Below are positions 18,560-28,131 of a DNA stretch of 64,000 nucleotides, piece after piece (the first letter of the stretch is position 1; each line of letters starts with the position of its first letter). Location of the stretch: the NCBI GenBank assembly GCA_038141425.1, contig JAYQIC010000011.1:124001-188000 (forward strand), in the 5' to 3' direction. The translations under genes were made by a program, and so were the position numbers. This stretch comes from UBA7985 sp038141425. Its GTDB lineage: Bacteria > Pseudomonadota > Alphaproteobacteria > UBA7985. The notes under the pieces were generated by a model that ran no database searches, was not told the origin of the DNA, and saw nothing but the letters and a program-made list of their open reading frames with translations.

Positions 18560-19447
18560 ATGGACTTCGAGGCCCGGCGCCGTCTCTACCTCGACCGCAT
18601 TGAATCCGGTCTGCAGGCCGCGCTCGCCGACTGGCGGGCCGGGGCGGAGCAACCCGAAACCCGGGTGGAAGACGCGGCATCCTACGCCCTGCTCGGTGGC
18701 GGTAAGCGCCTGCGGGCCATGCTGGCGCTGGCCGCGGGTGAGGTCTGCGGGCTTGAGGCCGCGCGGGCCGAGCGCCTCGCCATCGCCGTTGAGACCCTGC
18801 ACGCCTAGAGCCTTGTGCACGACGACCTGCCCGCCATGGACGACGCTGAAACCCGGCGTGGCCTACCCTCGGTCCACCGCCATTTTGACGAAGCCACCGC
18901 GATTCTCGCGGGTGATCAGCTGCTGACCTACGCGCTCGGGCACCTCGCAGACGAGCCGACCGCCCTGCGCGCGCTATCCCGTGCAGCAGCGCAGATGGTG
19001 CGGGGGCAGATGCTCGACCTGCTCAGCGAAAATGACGCCGTCAGCCTCGACTTGCCTGCGCTGGAGCGGTTGCAGGCGCAGAAAACCGGGGCGATCATCC
19101 GTTTTGCCTGCGAAGCACCGGCGCTGGTCGCAGGGTCAGAGACCGCCGCGCAGGCACTGGGTGACTACGGCCGCCACCTCGGGCTGGCCTTCCAGATTAC
19201 CGACGACCTGCTCGACGCCATCTCAGACGCGGAAACGCTGGGCAAGCCGGTGGGTGCCGACGCGCTGGCAGGCAAAGCGACCTTTGTCACCCTGCTGGGG
19301 GTTGAGGCGGCCCGTGCGCGGGCTGCACAGGAAATTTCCGCGGCGCGGTCTGCCCTTTCCAGCCTCGATGGTCATATCAATGACGACGGTGCGGCACTGG
19401 CATTCCTGTCTTCTCTGGCGGAATTTGTGCTAACCCGCCACCATTGA
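18560..19447 (+). CDS. ispA: Farnesyl diphosphate synthase (in-frame TAG)
   Basis: This enzyme condenses isopentenyl and allylic diphosphates to farnesyl diphosphate. Features are LLGGGKRLRAMLALAAG, the first aspartate-rich motif HDDLPAMDDAETRRG, AILAGDQLLTYA, and the second motif ITDDLLDA. At 18806-18808 a TAG interrupts LHA-*-SLVHDD, where the family has a tyrosine or similar residue; TAC to TAG is a single-base change. Everything after it is in the same frame, giving 295 codons. Because dxs and xseB flank it intact, a substitution error is likelier than gene death. Confidence 0.92.
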
Positions 19448-19513
19448 GCCTGATTCGGGTCCAAAGCTGTCTGACAGCCGGGGTCGCCTCCGGTTTCCCT
19501 AACGAGTTCGAGT

Positions 19514-21472
19514 ATGTCTGTACCTGATACCACCCGCCCCCAGACCCCGACGCTGGACCTGATCCAGCGGCCCGAGGATCTGCGTGCGCTGCCCAGCGAA
19601 GCGCTGCCGGCGGTGGTGGAGGAATTGCGTGCCGAGCTGATCGACGCCGTCAGCCGCACCGGCGGGCATCTGGGTGCCGGGCTGGGCGTGGTCGAGCTGA
19701 CCGTGGCGCTGCACCGGATCTTCAATACCCCCGATGACCGGCTGATCTGGGACGTGGGGCACCAGTCCTACCCGCACAAAATCCTGACCGAACGCCGCGA
19801 CCGCATCCGCAGCCTGCGCCAGAAAGACGGGCTGTCGGGCTTCGTACGCCGGTCGGAGAGCGAATACGACGCCTTTGGCACCGCTCATTCGTCGACCTCG
19901 ATCTCTGCCGCACTGGGCATGGCCGAGGGCATGAATCAGCGCGGCGATGACGATGGGCAGGTGATCGCAGTGATTGGCGACGGCGCGATGTCGGCGGGTA
20001 TGGCCTACGAGGCGATGAACAATTCTGCGGCCGGGCGCGGGCGCCTGACGGTGATCCTCAACGACAACGACATGAGCATCTCCCCGCCCGTCGGCGCCAT
20101 GTCGTCTTACCTCTCCCGCCTGTCGACCAGCCGCGCCTATAAGGGCTTGCGCGACATCGCCAAGAACATTGCCGAGTGGTTCCCCCGGCCGATCCAGACC
20201 GCCGCCAAACGCTGGGAAGGCTTCGCCCGGACCTACGCCACCGGCGGCACCCTGTTCGAGGAGCTGGGCTTCTACTACATCGGCCCGATCGACGGCCATA
20301 ACCTCGACCATCTGCTGCCTGTGCTGGAAAACGTCCGCAAGGCCAACGCGCAGGGCAGCGGGCCTTTCCTCGTCCACGTGGTCACGCAGAAGGGCAAGGG
20401 CTATGCCCCGGCCGAGGCTGCGGCCGACAAGTACCACGGCGTCGCCCGCTTCGACGTGGTGTCGGGCAAGCAGAACAAACCCGTCTCGAACGCGCCGAGC
20501 TATACCAGCGTGTTCGCCAACGCGCTGATCCGCGAAGCGGAGAAGGACGATCGCATCACGGCGATCACCGCCGCCATGCCATCGGGCACGGGGCTGGATC
20601 GTTTCGGCGAGCACTTCCCCGAACGCACACACGACGTTGGTATCGCGGAGCAGCACGCCGTGACCTTCGCCGCCGGACAGGCCTGCGAGGGCCTGAAACC
20701 GTTCGTGGCGATCTATTCGACCTTCATGCAACGCGCCTACGACCAGCTGATCCACGACGTGGCGATCCAGAACCTGCCGGTGCGCTTCGTGCTCGACCGG
20801 GCAGGTTTCGTCGGCGCAGACGGTCAGACCCACCACGGTGCCTTCGATATTGCCAGCCTGCTGACCATCCCGGGGCTGGTGGTTGCTGCCCCGGCCGACG
20901 AGGCCGAACTGGTGCACATGACCGCGACCGCCGCCGCCCACGATGACGGACCCTTCGTCTACCGCTTCCCACGCGGTGAAGGCGTTGGTACAGAACTGCC
21001 CGCCGAGGGCGTGCCGATGCCGATCGGCAAGGGCCGCGTGGTGCGCGAGGGCAGCACCGTCGCTCTGCTTTCCTATGGCACCCGCCTGAACGATACGCTC
21101 AAGGCAGCGGACAAGCTCGCCGCCCGGGGCTTCAACCCGACCGTGATCGACGCCCGCTTTGCCAAGCCGCTGGATCGCGACCTGATCGACCGCACCGTGC
21201 AGAGCCACGACGCGCTGCTGACCATCGAAGAAGGCGCGTCGGGCGGCTTCGGCGCGGCCGTGCTGACCCATCTCGCCGACAGCGGTGCGCTCGACCAGGG
21301 TTTCAAGATCCGCACCCTGACAATGCCCGACCGCTTCATTGACCACATGAGCCCGGCCGACCAGCTGGCGGAAGCCGGTCTGGACCCCGACACCATCGCC
21401 TGCCGCGCGCTGCAGCTGCTCGGCATGGACGAAGCCGAAGCCGTGCTCACCATTTCGGCGCTCTCTGCCTGA
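19514..21472 (+). CDS. dxs: 1-deoxy-D-xylulose-5-phosphate synthase
   Basis: DXS makes DXP from pyruvate and glyceraldehyde 3-phosphate, the first step of the MEP isoprenoid pathway; DXP is also a thiamine and pyridoxal precursor. The 652-residue protein has the substrate loop TGGHLGAGLGVVELT, DVGHQSYPHKILTERRD, the ThDP motif GDGAMSAGMAYEAMNN to LNDNDMSISPPVGA, the catalytic-site HDVGIAEQHAVTFAAG, and TIEEGASGGFG near the end. Intact. It follows ispA and overlaps the tlyA region by one spacer base. Confidence 0.97.
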   Translation: MSVPDTTRPQTPTLDLIQRPEDLRALPSEALPAVVEELRAELIDAVSRTGGHLGAGLGVVELTVALHRIFNTPDDRLIWDVGHQSYPHKILTERRDRIRSLRQKDGLSGFVRRSESEYDAFGTAHSSTSISAALGMAEGMNQRGDDDGQVIAVIGDGAMSAGMAYEAMNNSAAGRGRLTVILNDNDMSISPPVGAMSSYLSRLSTSRAYKGLRDIAKNIAEWFPRPIQTAAKRWEGFARTYATGGTLFEELGFYYIGPIDGHNLDHLLPVLENVRKANAQGSGPFLVHVVTQKGKGYAPAEAAADKYHGVARFDVVSGKQNKPVSNAPSYTSVFANALIREAEKDDRITAITAAMPSGTGLDRFGEHFPERTHDVGIAEQHAVTFAAGQACEGLKPFVAIYSTFMQRAYDQLIHDVAIQNLPVRFVLDRAGFVGADGQTHHGAFDIASLLTIPGLVVAAPADEAELVHMTATAAAHDDGPFVYRFPRGEGVGTELPAEGVPMPIGKGRVVREGSTVALLSYGTRLNDTLKAADKLAARGFNPTVIDARFAKPLDRDLIDRTVQSHDALLTIEEGASGGFGAAVLTHLADSGALDQGFKIRTLTMPDRFIDHMSPADQLAEAGLDPDTIACRALQLLGMDEAEAVLTISALSA

Positions 21473-21473
21473 T

Positions 21474-22243
21474 ATGACCGCTGGCGGTCCGACACCGGAT
21501 CGACCACGCGCCGGTAAGCAGCGGCTCGACGCGCAGCTGGTTGCCGCCGGCCGGGTCGCCAGCCGTTCTCGCGCCGCTGATCTGATCAAGCACGGGCTGG
21601 TGACGCTGGATGGCCGTCGGCTCAAGGCCAGCGACCGCATCGACAGCCGCGATTTCCCCCGCCTCGTCATCGACGATCACCCTTGGGTGTCCCGCGCCGC
21701 GCTGAAGCTGGTCGAAGGTCTGCGCCAGTGTCCGGGCTTCTCTCCCAGGATCAGGTCTGCCTCGACGTCGGTGCCTCGACCGGTGGATTCTCGCAGGTGC
21801 TGCTCGACGCAGGCGCGCGGCGGGTGATTGCGCTCGATGTCGGCCATGGACAGTTGCACCCGCGGCTCAGCGGTGACCGGCGGGTTCTCAATCTTGAGGG
21901 GCTCAACGCCCGCGACCTCGACCCCGGGCTGCTGGCGCGCGAAGCCGTGACCCGGCTGGTTTCCGACGTCTCCTTCATTTCGGTGACCAAGGCCCTCGAC
22001 CCGGCCTTGCGCGCTTTGGCGGCCGGGGCGCAGGCCCTGATCCTGATCAAACCGCAGTTCGAAGTCGGTCGTGACGGTCTGCAGAAGGATGGCATCGCCC
22101 GCGACCCGCAGGCAGCGCTGGACCTTGTCACCACGTGGCTGCAGGATCAGCACGCTGGCTGGCGCATCCTGTGGACCGGCGACAGCCCCATCGTCGGCGG
22201 CGATGGCAACCGTGAATTCCTGATGCATCTGGAGCGGACATGA
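21474..22243 (+). CDS. tlyA: TlyA-family rRNA methyltransferase (one frameshift)
   Basis: An S4 RNA-binding domain (QRLDAQLVAAGRVASRSRA, LVTLDGRRLKASDRI) is followed by an FtsJ-like methyltransferase domain with the SAM motif CLDVGASTGGFSQVLLDAGA, VSDVSFIS and LIKPQFEVGR. TlyA proteins 2'-O-methylate rRNA. The two halves are out of frame, with the break at about 21722-21735. The corrected protein is about 256 residues. The ATG lies one base after the dxs stop and the end overlaps the next methyltransferase by 4 bases. Confidence 0.9.
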
Positions 22244-23529
22244 GACGACGGCAGCGCCGCGGCGGCGGCAAGCAGCTTCAGGGCGAGATCACCGGCATCG
22301 GCGGGCGCGGCGACGGCCTGCTCGCCCCGCAACCGGGCATGGATGGCCCGGTCTTCGTGCCACTGACCGTGCCGGGTGACGAAGTGCGGGTGCAGACCAC
22401 CTCCCGCAGCGCTTCGGGCACGCAATCCGAAATTCTTGAACTGCTGCGCGAAGGCCCCGACCGGGTCGAGCCACCCTGCCCCCACTTCGGCGCCTGCGGT
22501 GGCTGCCAGCTGCAGCACTGGAAGCCCGAAGCCCAGCAGGACTGGAAGCTCGCGCGGGTCGAAGAGGCCGTCTCGCGTGCTGGTTTTGACCCGGCGCTGG
22601 TGCTGCCGCTTGAAAGCGTCGGTTCTGCAACCCGGCGGCGGGCTGAGTTTGTCGCCGTCCAGCCTGCGGGCAAGCCGGTGCAGATCGGCTTCCGGCGACG
22701 GTCCTCGCATTGGGTCGAGGTGATCGAGACCTGCATGGTGCTCCGCCCGGCGCTGGTCGAGGCCCTGCCCCTGCTGCGCGAGGCGCTGGATGGGCTGATC
22801 GAGGATCGCGAAGGCTTGCGCCTGCACGTCACCGAGGCTGACAACGGCCTCGACATCGCCCTGAGCGGTGGGCTGAAACCCGGCTTCGAGACGCAGGACC
22901 GGCTGGCGCGGACGGCTGAGACCGCCGGATGGGCACGGCTCACCCATGATGAGCTTCCCATTGCGGTGCGGGAGGAGCCCCGGCTCGGGCTGGGCAAGGC
23001 GAGCGTGCCCCTGCCGCAGCGTGCCTTCCTCCAGCCTTCCGAAGACGGGCAGGCGAGCCTGCAGACCCTTGTGCTTGCGGCCATCCCCGACGAGGTCGGA
23101 ATGGTGCTCGATCTTTACAGCGGTCACGGCACCTTCGCGCTGCCGCTGGCCGAGCGCGGGCATCGGGTCGCCGCCTACGAAGGCGCCGCTCCGGCCATCG
23201 CCGCGCTGAAGGCCGCCGCCCGTGAAGCCGGGCTCAGCGGCCTGACTGCCACCACCCGCGATCTCAATGCCTGGCCGGTTTCAGGCCCGTCCCTGCGGGA
23301 GGCCGGCGCCGTGGTCATCGACCCACCCCGGGCGGGGGCCAAGGCCCAGTGCGAGGCGCTGGCGCAGGACGGACCCGGCACCGTGGTCGCCGTCAGCTGC
23401 AACCCCGCCACCTTCGCCCGCGACGCCCGGATCCTGCGTGACGGCGGCTACGATCTCGAATGGGTCGCGCCGCTGGATCAGTTCCTGTTCACCGGTCACG
23501 TCGAATTGGTCGCACGCTTCTTCCGCTAG
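22240..23529 (+). CDS. TrmA/RlmD-family class I SAM-dependent RNA methyltransferase
   Basis: This 429-residue enzyme probably makes 5-methyluridine in RNA. It starts with a TRAM-like RNA-binding segment (GEITGIGGRGDGLL, VPLTVPGDEVRV), then the iron-sulfur cluster cysteines in CPHFGACGGCQLQHW. The SAM motif is VLDLYSGHGTFALPLAERG, followed by VVIDPPRAGAKAQC and the catalytic VSCNPATFARDA region. This order defines the RlmD/RumA group. It overlaps tlyA by ATGA. The target position in RNA is not deducible. Confidence 0.92.
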   Translation: MRRRQRRGGGKQLQGEITGIGGRGDGLLAPQPGMDGPVFVPLTVPGDEVRVQTTSRSASGTQSEILELLREGPDRVEPPCPHFGACGGCQLQHWKPEAQQDWKLARVEEAVSRAGFDPALVLPLESVGSATRRRAEFVAVQPAGKPVQIGFRRRSSHWVEVIETCMVLRPALVEALPLLREALDGLIEDREGLRLHVTEADNGLDIALSGGLKPGFETQDRLARTAETAGWARLTHDELPIAVREEPRLGLGKASVPLPQRAFLQPSEDGQASLQTLVLAAIPDEVGMVLDLYSGHGTFALPLAERGHRVAAYEGAAPAIAALKAAAREAGLSGLTATTRDLNAWPVSGPSLREAGAVVIDPPRAGAKAQCEALAQDGPGTVVAVSCNPATFARDARILRDGGYDLEWVAPLDQFLFTGHVELVARFFR

Positions 23530-23639
23530 GGCCCGGCAGCGCCTATATAAGGCCCAAGTCTGGCGTTTTATGCCCGTGTGGGGCAGGATGTTCCGGACGG
23601 CGGGCTTGCCCGTTCCCCACTTTTTCTTTGGAGGAAACC

Positions 23640-24452
23640 ATGTCGAACAATTTCGACAATGATCCAATCAGCTATCGCCGCGCCGGTGATGTCGCGGTCG
23701 ATGCTGGTTTGCGGACCTTCTTCCGGTCCGTTTACAACTACATGATCGCGGGCCTCGCGCTGACCGGTATCGTCGGTTATGGCGTGGCTTACTTTGCATT
23801 TCAGGACGGCTCGGCTCTGGGCGCGCTGCTCTTCGGTTCGCCCTTCCGCTGGGTCGTGATGCTGGCCCCTCTGGGTGTCGCGCTGATCTTCGGCGGACGG
23901 ATTTACACCATGCGGCCGGCCTCGGCGCAGATGGTGTTCTGGGCCTTTGCCACGCTGATGGGGGTTTCCCTGTCCTACATCATGGCCTTCGCCGTGAGCA
24001 GCGTCGGCGCGCAGCAGCTGGTGAACGCCACGGGTTACACCGGCCCGACTGTGCTCAAAGCCTTCCTGTCGGCCGCGCTGGGCTTCGGCGTGCTGTCGAT
24101 CATGGGTTACACCACCAAGCGTGACCTGAGCGGTATCGGCGCGATTGCCTTCGCCGGCCTGATCGCTGCGATTATCGCCAGCCTGACGCAGATGGTCCTC
24201 GGCGCGGTGTTCAACATCGGCTTCTTCCAGGGCGGCGCTTTCGACATCATCATTTCGCTGGTGATTATCGCCGCGTCGCTGGGCCTGATCGCCTTTACCA
24301 CCCAGAACCTGAAGGGCCTGTACTACCACGCCCGGCAGTCGGGTGATGATGATCTGGCGCAGTCCTACGCCATCGGCGGGGCGCTGAGCCTGTACATCAA
24401 CTTCATCAACCTGTTCCTGGCGCTGCTGCGGATTTTTTCTGCACGCAACTAA
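23640..24452 (+). CDS. Bax inhibitor-1/YccA family membrane protein
   Basis: Starting at ATG 23640 after a very strong GGAGGAAAC site, this 270-residue protein has seven hydrophobic segments beginning with YMIAGLALTGIVGYGVAYFAF. It ends with the family signature LSLYINFINLFLALLRIFSARN. The UPF0005/BI-1 family includes YccA, a modulator of FtsH, and pH-sensitive calcium leak channels. A terminator follows. Intact. Confidence 0.95.
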   Translation: MSNNFDNDPISYRRAGDVAVDAGLRTFFRSVYNYMIAGLALTGIVGYGVAYFAFQDGSALGALLFGSPFRWVVMLAPLGVALIFGGRIYTMRPASAQMVFWAFATLMGVSLSYIMAFAVSSVGAQQLVNATGYTGPTVLKAFLSAALGFGVLSIMGYTTKRDLSGIGAIAFAGLIAAIIASLTQMVLGAVFNIGFFQGGAFDIIISLVIIAASLGLIAFTTQNLKGLYYHARQSGDDDLAQSYAIGGALSLYINFINLFLALLRIFSARN

Positions 24453-24481
24453 TAATAGGTTTCATCGGTTCAATCCGATTG

Positions 24482-24512
24482 TGGGCGCTGGATTCCAGCG
24501 CCCAATTTTTTT
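24482..24512 (+). terminator. Intrinsic terminator after the BI-1 gene
   Basis: A perfect 10-base stem (TGGGCGCTGG/CCAGCGCCCA) with a 3-base loop is followed by T7 at 24506-24512. Confidence 0.92.
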
Positions 24513-24762
24513 GTCTCAAATCCCCGTTTCTTGTGAATAAAGCCCGGGTTTTCAGGATAAATGTGCATAAGGCGAATTTTTGCGGGAATATCTTGTTTGG
24601 GTTGATGCAGATTGCATCGAAAATACCAGCTTATGTCGAATCGGAAAAATCTTCTTGATTTCAGCGGCTTTTCGCGGAGTACTTAGAGCAAGATTTTCAC
24701 AGTCGCATATTGTGACCGCCACATATTTTTACGCCTGAGCCTTGGCATGGGATTTGATAATT
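24513..24762 (+). promoter_or_regulatory. AT-rich upstream region of the NtrC-type regulator
   Basis: This 250-base stretch is clearly AT-richer than its surroundings and holds no gene. It presumably contains the promoter of the regulator that follows. I could not identify one convincing -35/-10 pair. Confidence 0.4.
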
Positions 24763-26381
24763 ATGAGCGCTCAACGCCATAAAGTATTACTCGTCGAAGA
24801 CGAACAACCGCTGGTTTCGCTGTACAAAGAGTACCTCAAGGACGAGCCGCTCGACATCACCCACGCCAGCAGTGGCAAGGAAGCCCTCAATCAGCTCACC
24901 ACCAACGAGCCGGACCTGATCCTGCTCGACGTGCGCCTGCCCGACATGAGCGGCACTGAAATCCTCGACTTCATCCAGGAACGCGGCCTGAAGGCTGCCG
25001 TGATCATGATCACCGCCCACGGGTCGATCAACATGGCGGTCGAGACCATGCGCGGTGGGGCCTACGACTTTCTGGTCAAGCCCTTCAACCGCCAGCGGCT
25101 GGTGCAGACGATTGGATCCGCGCTCAAGCGCGAGACCATCAAGCAGCAGGTAATCACCGCCCCCAAGCCAGTCGCGACCAAGGGCTTTCAGGGCTTCATC
25201 GGCAAGTCCAAGGCCATGCAGGTCATCTACCGTATGGTGGAATCTGCCGCTCCGTCGAAGGCAACCACCTTCATCACCGGCGAGTCCGGCACGGGCAAGG
25301 AAGTCACGGCCGAGGCCATCCATCGCATGTCCCCGCGCGGTAAGAAGCCGCTGGTGGTGCTCAACTGTGCAGCCATTCCAAAGGACCTGATGGAGTCCGA
25401 AATCTTCGGACACGTCAAAGGCGCCTTTACCGGCGCGATCAGCGACCACGAAGGCGCGGCGTCGCAGGCCGATGGCGGTACCCTGTTCCTCGATGAGGTT
25501 TGCGAGATGGACCTGCACCTGCAGTCCAAACTGCTGCGCTTCATCCAGACCGGGACCTTTACCAAAGTCGGCGGCACCAAGCAGGAAAAGGTCGACATCC
25601 GCTTCATCTGCGCGACCAACCGCGACCCACTGGTGGAAATCGGCGAAGGGCGCTTCCGCGAAGACCTCTACTACCGGCTGCACGTCATTCCGATCCATCT
25701 GCCACCGCTGCGCGCCCGCGACGGCGACACGCTGGAGATCGCCCGCAAGATTCTGGTCGAGTTCGCAACCGAAGAAGGCAAGGGCTTCCGCGACTTCGAC
25801 CCGGAAGTCTCGCGCATGTTCCTGAACTACCCCTGGCCGGGCAACGTCCGCCAGCTGCAGAACGTGATCCGCAATATCGTGGTGCTCAACACTGGCGATA
25901 CCGTGACCGCCGGCATGGTGCCTGCACCGGTGAACCCCAATGGCGTAGGACAGGCGGGTGCGCCGGGCTTTGGGTCCGCCGCGACCACCGCTGCACCGGC
26001 GATGCCGACCCCCAATGGCGCCATGCGCCAGCGTCGGGTTCATCCCCGGCCGTATCTGCGCCCATGGCAGAGAGCATCGCCGCCGAGGCCCTGCGCGCCA
26101 GCGCCAGCGCCGGCGCCATGTTCCCGAGTTCCTCAGCGCCGCTGGAAGGGATCATCAACCCAACCGCCACCGGTGAAGGGGCGCCCGTGCGCAAGCGCGC
26201 CGACAACATCCTGCCCCTGTGGGAAACGGAAAAGCTGGCGATCGAAGACGCCATCACCTCCTGCGGCGGCAATATCCCGAAAGCAGCAGCCCTGCTGGGG
26301 ATTTCGGCCTCGACCATCTACCGCAAGCGGCAGCACTGGGAATCGCTCGAAGCGGAAGCCGAAGCGACCACGGCCGACTAG
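24763..26381 (+). CDS. Sigma-54-dependent response regulator, NtrC/LuxO type (one frameshift)
   Basis: Three domains are present. The receiver domain has phosphoacceptor Asp in LILLDVRLPDMSGTE and the KPFNRQRL lysine. The sigma-54-activating AAA+ domain has Walker A TGESGTGKEVTAEAIH, the sigma-54 contact loop VKGAFTGA, and Walker B GGTLFLDEVCEMD. The Fis-type HTH is AIEDAITSCGGNIPKAAALLGISASTIYRKRQ. The frame breaks at about 26025-26040, in the alanine/proline-rich linker before the HTH. ATG 24763 gives ~539 residues; ATG 24742 is an alternative. It resembles LuxO-type regulators. No histidine kinase is nearby, so its partner is unknown. Confidence 0.9.
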
Positions 26382-26395
26382 ACCGTCGGTCGGGA

Positions 26396-26760
26396 TCAGG
26401 ACGCCTGCGGCAAGCCCTGAATCAGACGATTCATGTGGTCGGCCTTGTCGAAGGCATCGTCGGCGATGAAGGTCAGTTTGGGCGTGAATTTCATGGTCAG
26501 CTGCCGCCCCAGCGCGGCCTGCAGCCGGGTCTTGTGACGCGACAGCGCATCCTTGATCTCCGTCTCTGAAACCAATGCTACGCCACCCAGCGCGGTGAAG
26601 TAGACCTTGGCGTGCCGCAGATCCGGCGATGGATCGACATGGGTCAGCGTGATCGGTTGCCGATCCAGCACGGCATCAGAGAAGTTTCCTTGGAAAGCTC
26701 ACCAGACAGGATTTTGCGGATGCGTTCCGCTACACGTTGTTGACGATGAGATTCAGCCAT
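26396..26760 (-). CDS. rbfA: Ribosome-binding factor A (one frameshift)
   Basis: RbfA matures the 30S subunit and 16S rRNA 5' end. The KH-like domain is clear: QRVAERIRKILSGELSKE at the N-terminus, then ITLTHVDPSPDLRHAKVYFTALGG, and LGRQLTMKFTPKLTFIADDAFDKADHMNRLI. The start is ATG 26760 after GGAGGCC. One base is missing near 26683, between the N-terminal helix and DAVLDRQPIT. About 121 codons, normal length. It lies alone here, not behind infB as in most bacteria. Confidence 0.88.
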
Positions 26761-26840
26761 GGGGCCTCCTGTCTTCTCGTGTCCATGGTAGTATGCAGTG
26801 AAGTGCCGTTCGAATCACCAACAAACTAAGACTGGCGCCT

Positions 26841-28131
26841 ATGAATCCCACGCCTCAGCGAGCCCGGCTTTCCGCCAACCTCGTTTTCTTTACCTACGGC
26901 TTGCTGATCGGGACCTACCTCCCCTATCTGCCCTTCATCAAGGACCGCTTTGGCGTTGGCGAGGGTCTGTTCAGCTTCGGCCTGTTCTTCGCGGCCCTTG
27001 GCGCCCTGCTGTCGCTGCCATTGGCGCCGTGGATTTTGAAGATGATCGGGTCACGCAGGGCCGTCCTCTATAGCTCGACCGCCTTCCTGCTGATTGTGAG
27101 CGCGCTCATCGCTGCGCCCGACATCCGGATTTTCTTCGTGCTGTTCTTCATGCTCGGGCTGTCGATCAGCTCGTGGGAGGTATCAGCGAACTCGCAGGCC
27201 TCTGTGATCGAAGACCAGTTGGGCAAGCCGGTCATGTCCTCGATCCACGGTTTCTGGTCGCTCGGTACTTTCGTCGGCTCGGCCAGCATGGGTGGCTGGC
27301 TGCAGCTGGAAATCGACGGGCGCTGGCTGGTCTGGTTGTTTGTTGCGCTGGGTCTGGTCGGGTTGACCTATGTCTTCAGGGGCTGCTCCGTCGGCATCAG
27401 ATCAAGGCAGAGAGCGGCGACGAAAGCACGCCGCTGCGCCTGCGCTACCTGCTGTATCCACCGCTGCTGGTGATCGCGCTGTTCCAGATCGCCGGGTTCA
27501 TGCTGGAGGGAAGCTTCCAGGACTGGGGCGCCTTCCTCATCCGTGAGCTGGTTCTGGGCCACGGCGCGGAGATCGTCCCCGAACGGCTGTGGGCGGAGCT
27601 GCCCGCCGACGAGGCCGAAGCCCGCCGCCGCGCTGCCGTCGCCGGGGCGCTGGTTCTGGCCAGCTTCACCGGCACCATGACCATCGGGCGCCTGCTGGGC
27701 GATCCATTCGTGGCGCGCTTTGGCCGCGTTGGGACGCTGCAGATCGGCGGCGTGCTCGGCGTTGTTGGTATCGCGCTGACCACCATGGGCGGGCTGGGGT
27801 GGAATACCTTCGTCGGTTTCGCGCTGGTGGGGCTGGGGACCGCCAACGTGATCCCACAGGTGATCAAGACCGCCGACACCACCCCGGGCCTGCCCTCGGG
27901 GGTGGCCATTTCGGCGATTACGGCCATGGGTTTCGTCGCCTTCCTCGGTGGGCCAGTCGCGCTGGGGTTTGCCGGGAGACCTTCACCTTCCGCACCACGT
28001 TCATGGTGCTGGGCATTCTCCCGATCTTCATTCTGGTGGCTGCAGCACCCGTGCTGGGCTGGTTTCGTCGGGGGAAGCAGCCGAAGAAAGCGACACCTGA
28101 CGCCCGGAATGGCAGTCCGGGGCTGTCCTAA
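26841..28131 (+). CDS. MFS transporter (two frameshifts)
   Basis: About 430 residues with the 12-helix major facilitator pattern. N-terminal helices include LVFFTYGLLIGTYLPYLPF and LFSFGLFFAALGALLSL, with the loop GSRRAVLYSS. After a break near 27385 come LLYPPLLVIALFQIAGFMLEG, WGAFLIRE, and ASFTGTMTIGRLLGD. A second break near 27975 precedes the last helix (TTFMVLGILPIFILVAAAPVLGWF). The WGAFLIRE and GR.LGD motifs resemble YbjJ-like MFS proteins. Substrate unknown. The 3' end meets cobT tail to tail. Confidence 0.85.

Noticed and set aside
19499..21670. 723-residue open frame antisense to dxs
   Set aside because: It is a mirror of dxs caused by high GC and strong third-position bias. The product has no domain, and dxs is unmistakable on the plus strand.
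24465..24480. tRNA T-loop-like GGTTCAATCCG
   Set aside because: No acceptor, D or anticodon arms surround it; it is just a small hairpin beside the terminator.
24735..24760. Sigma-54 promoter (TGGCATG...TTGA) before the NtrC-type gene
   Set aside because: The -12 element is a mismatch (GA for GC) and the transcription start would fall on the start codon.
27445..28127. 230-residue C-terminal extension of CobT
   Set aside because: It is purely antisense to the MFS transporter, of low complexity, and no CobT has such a tail.
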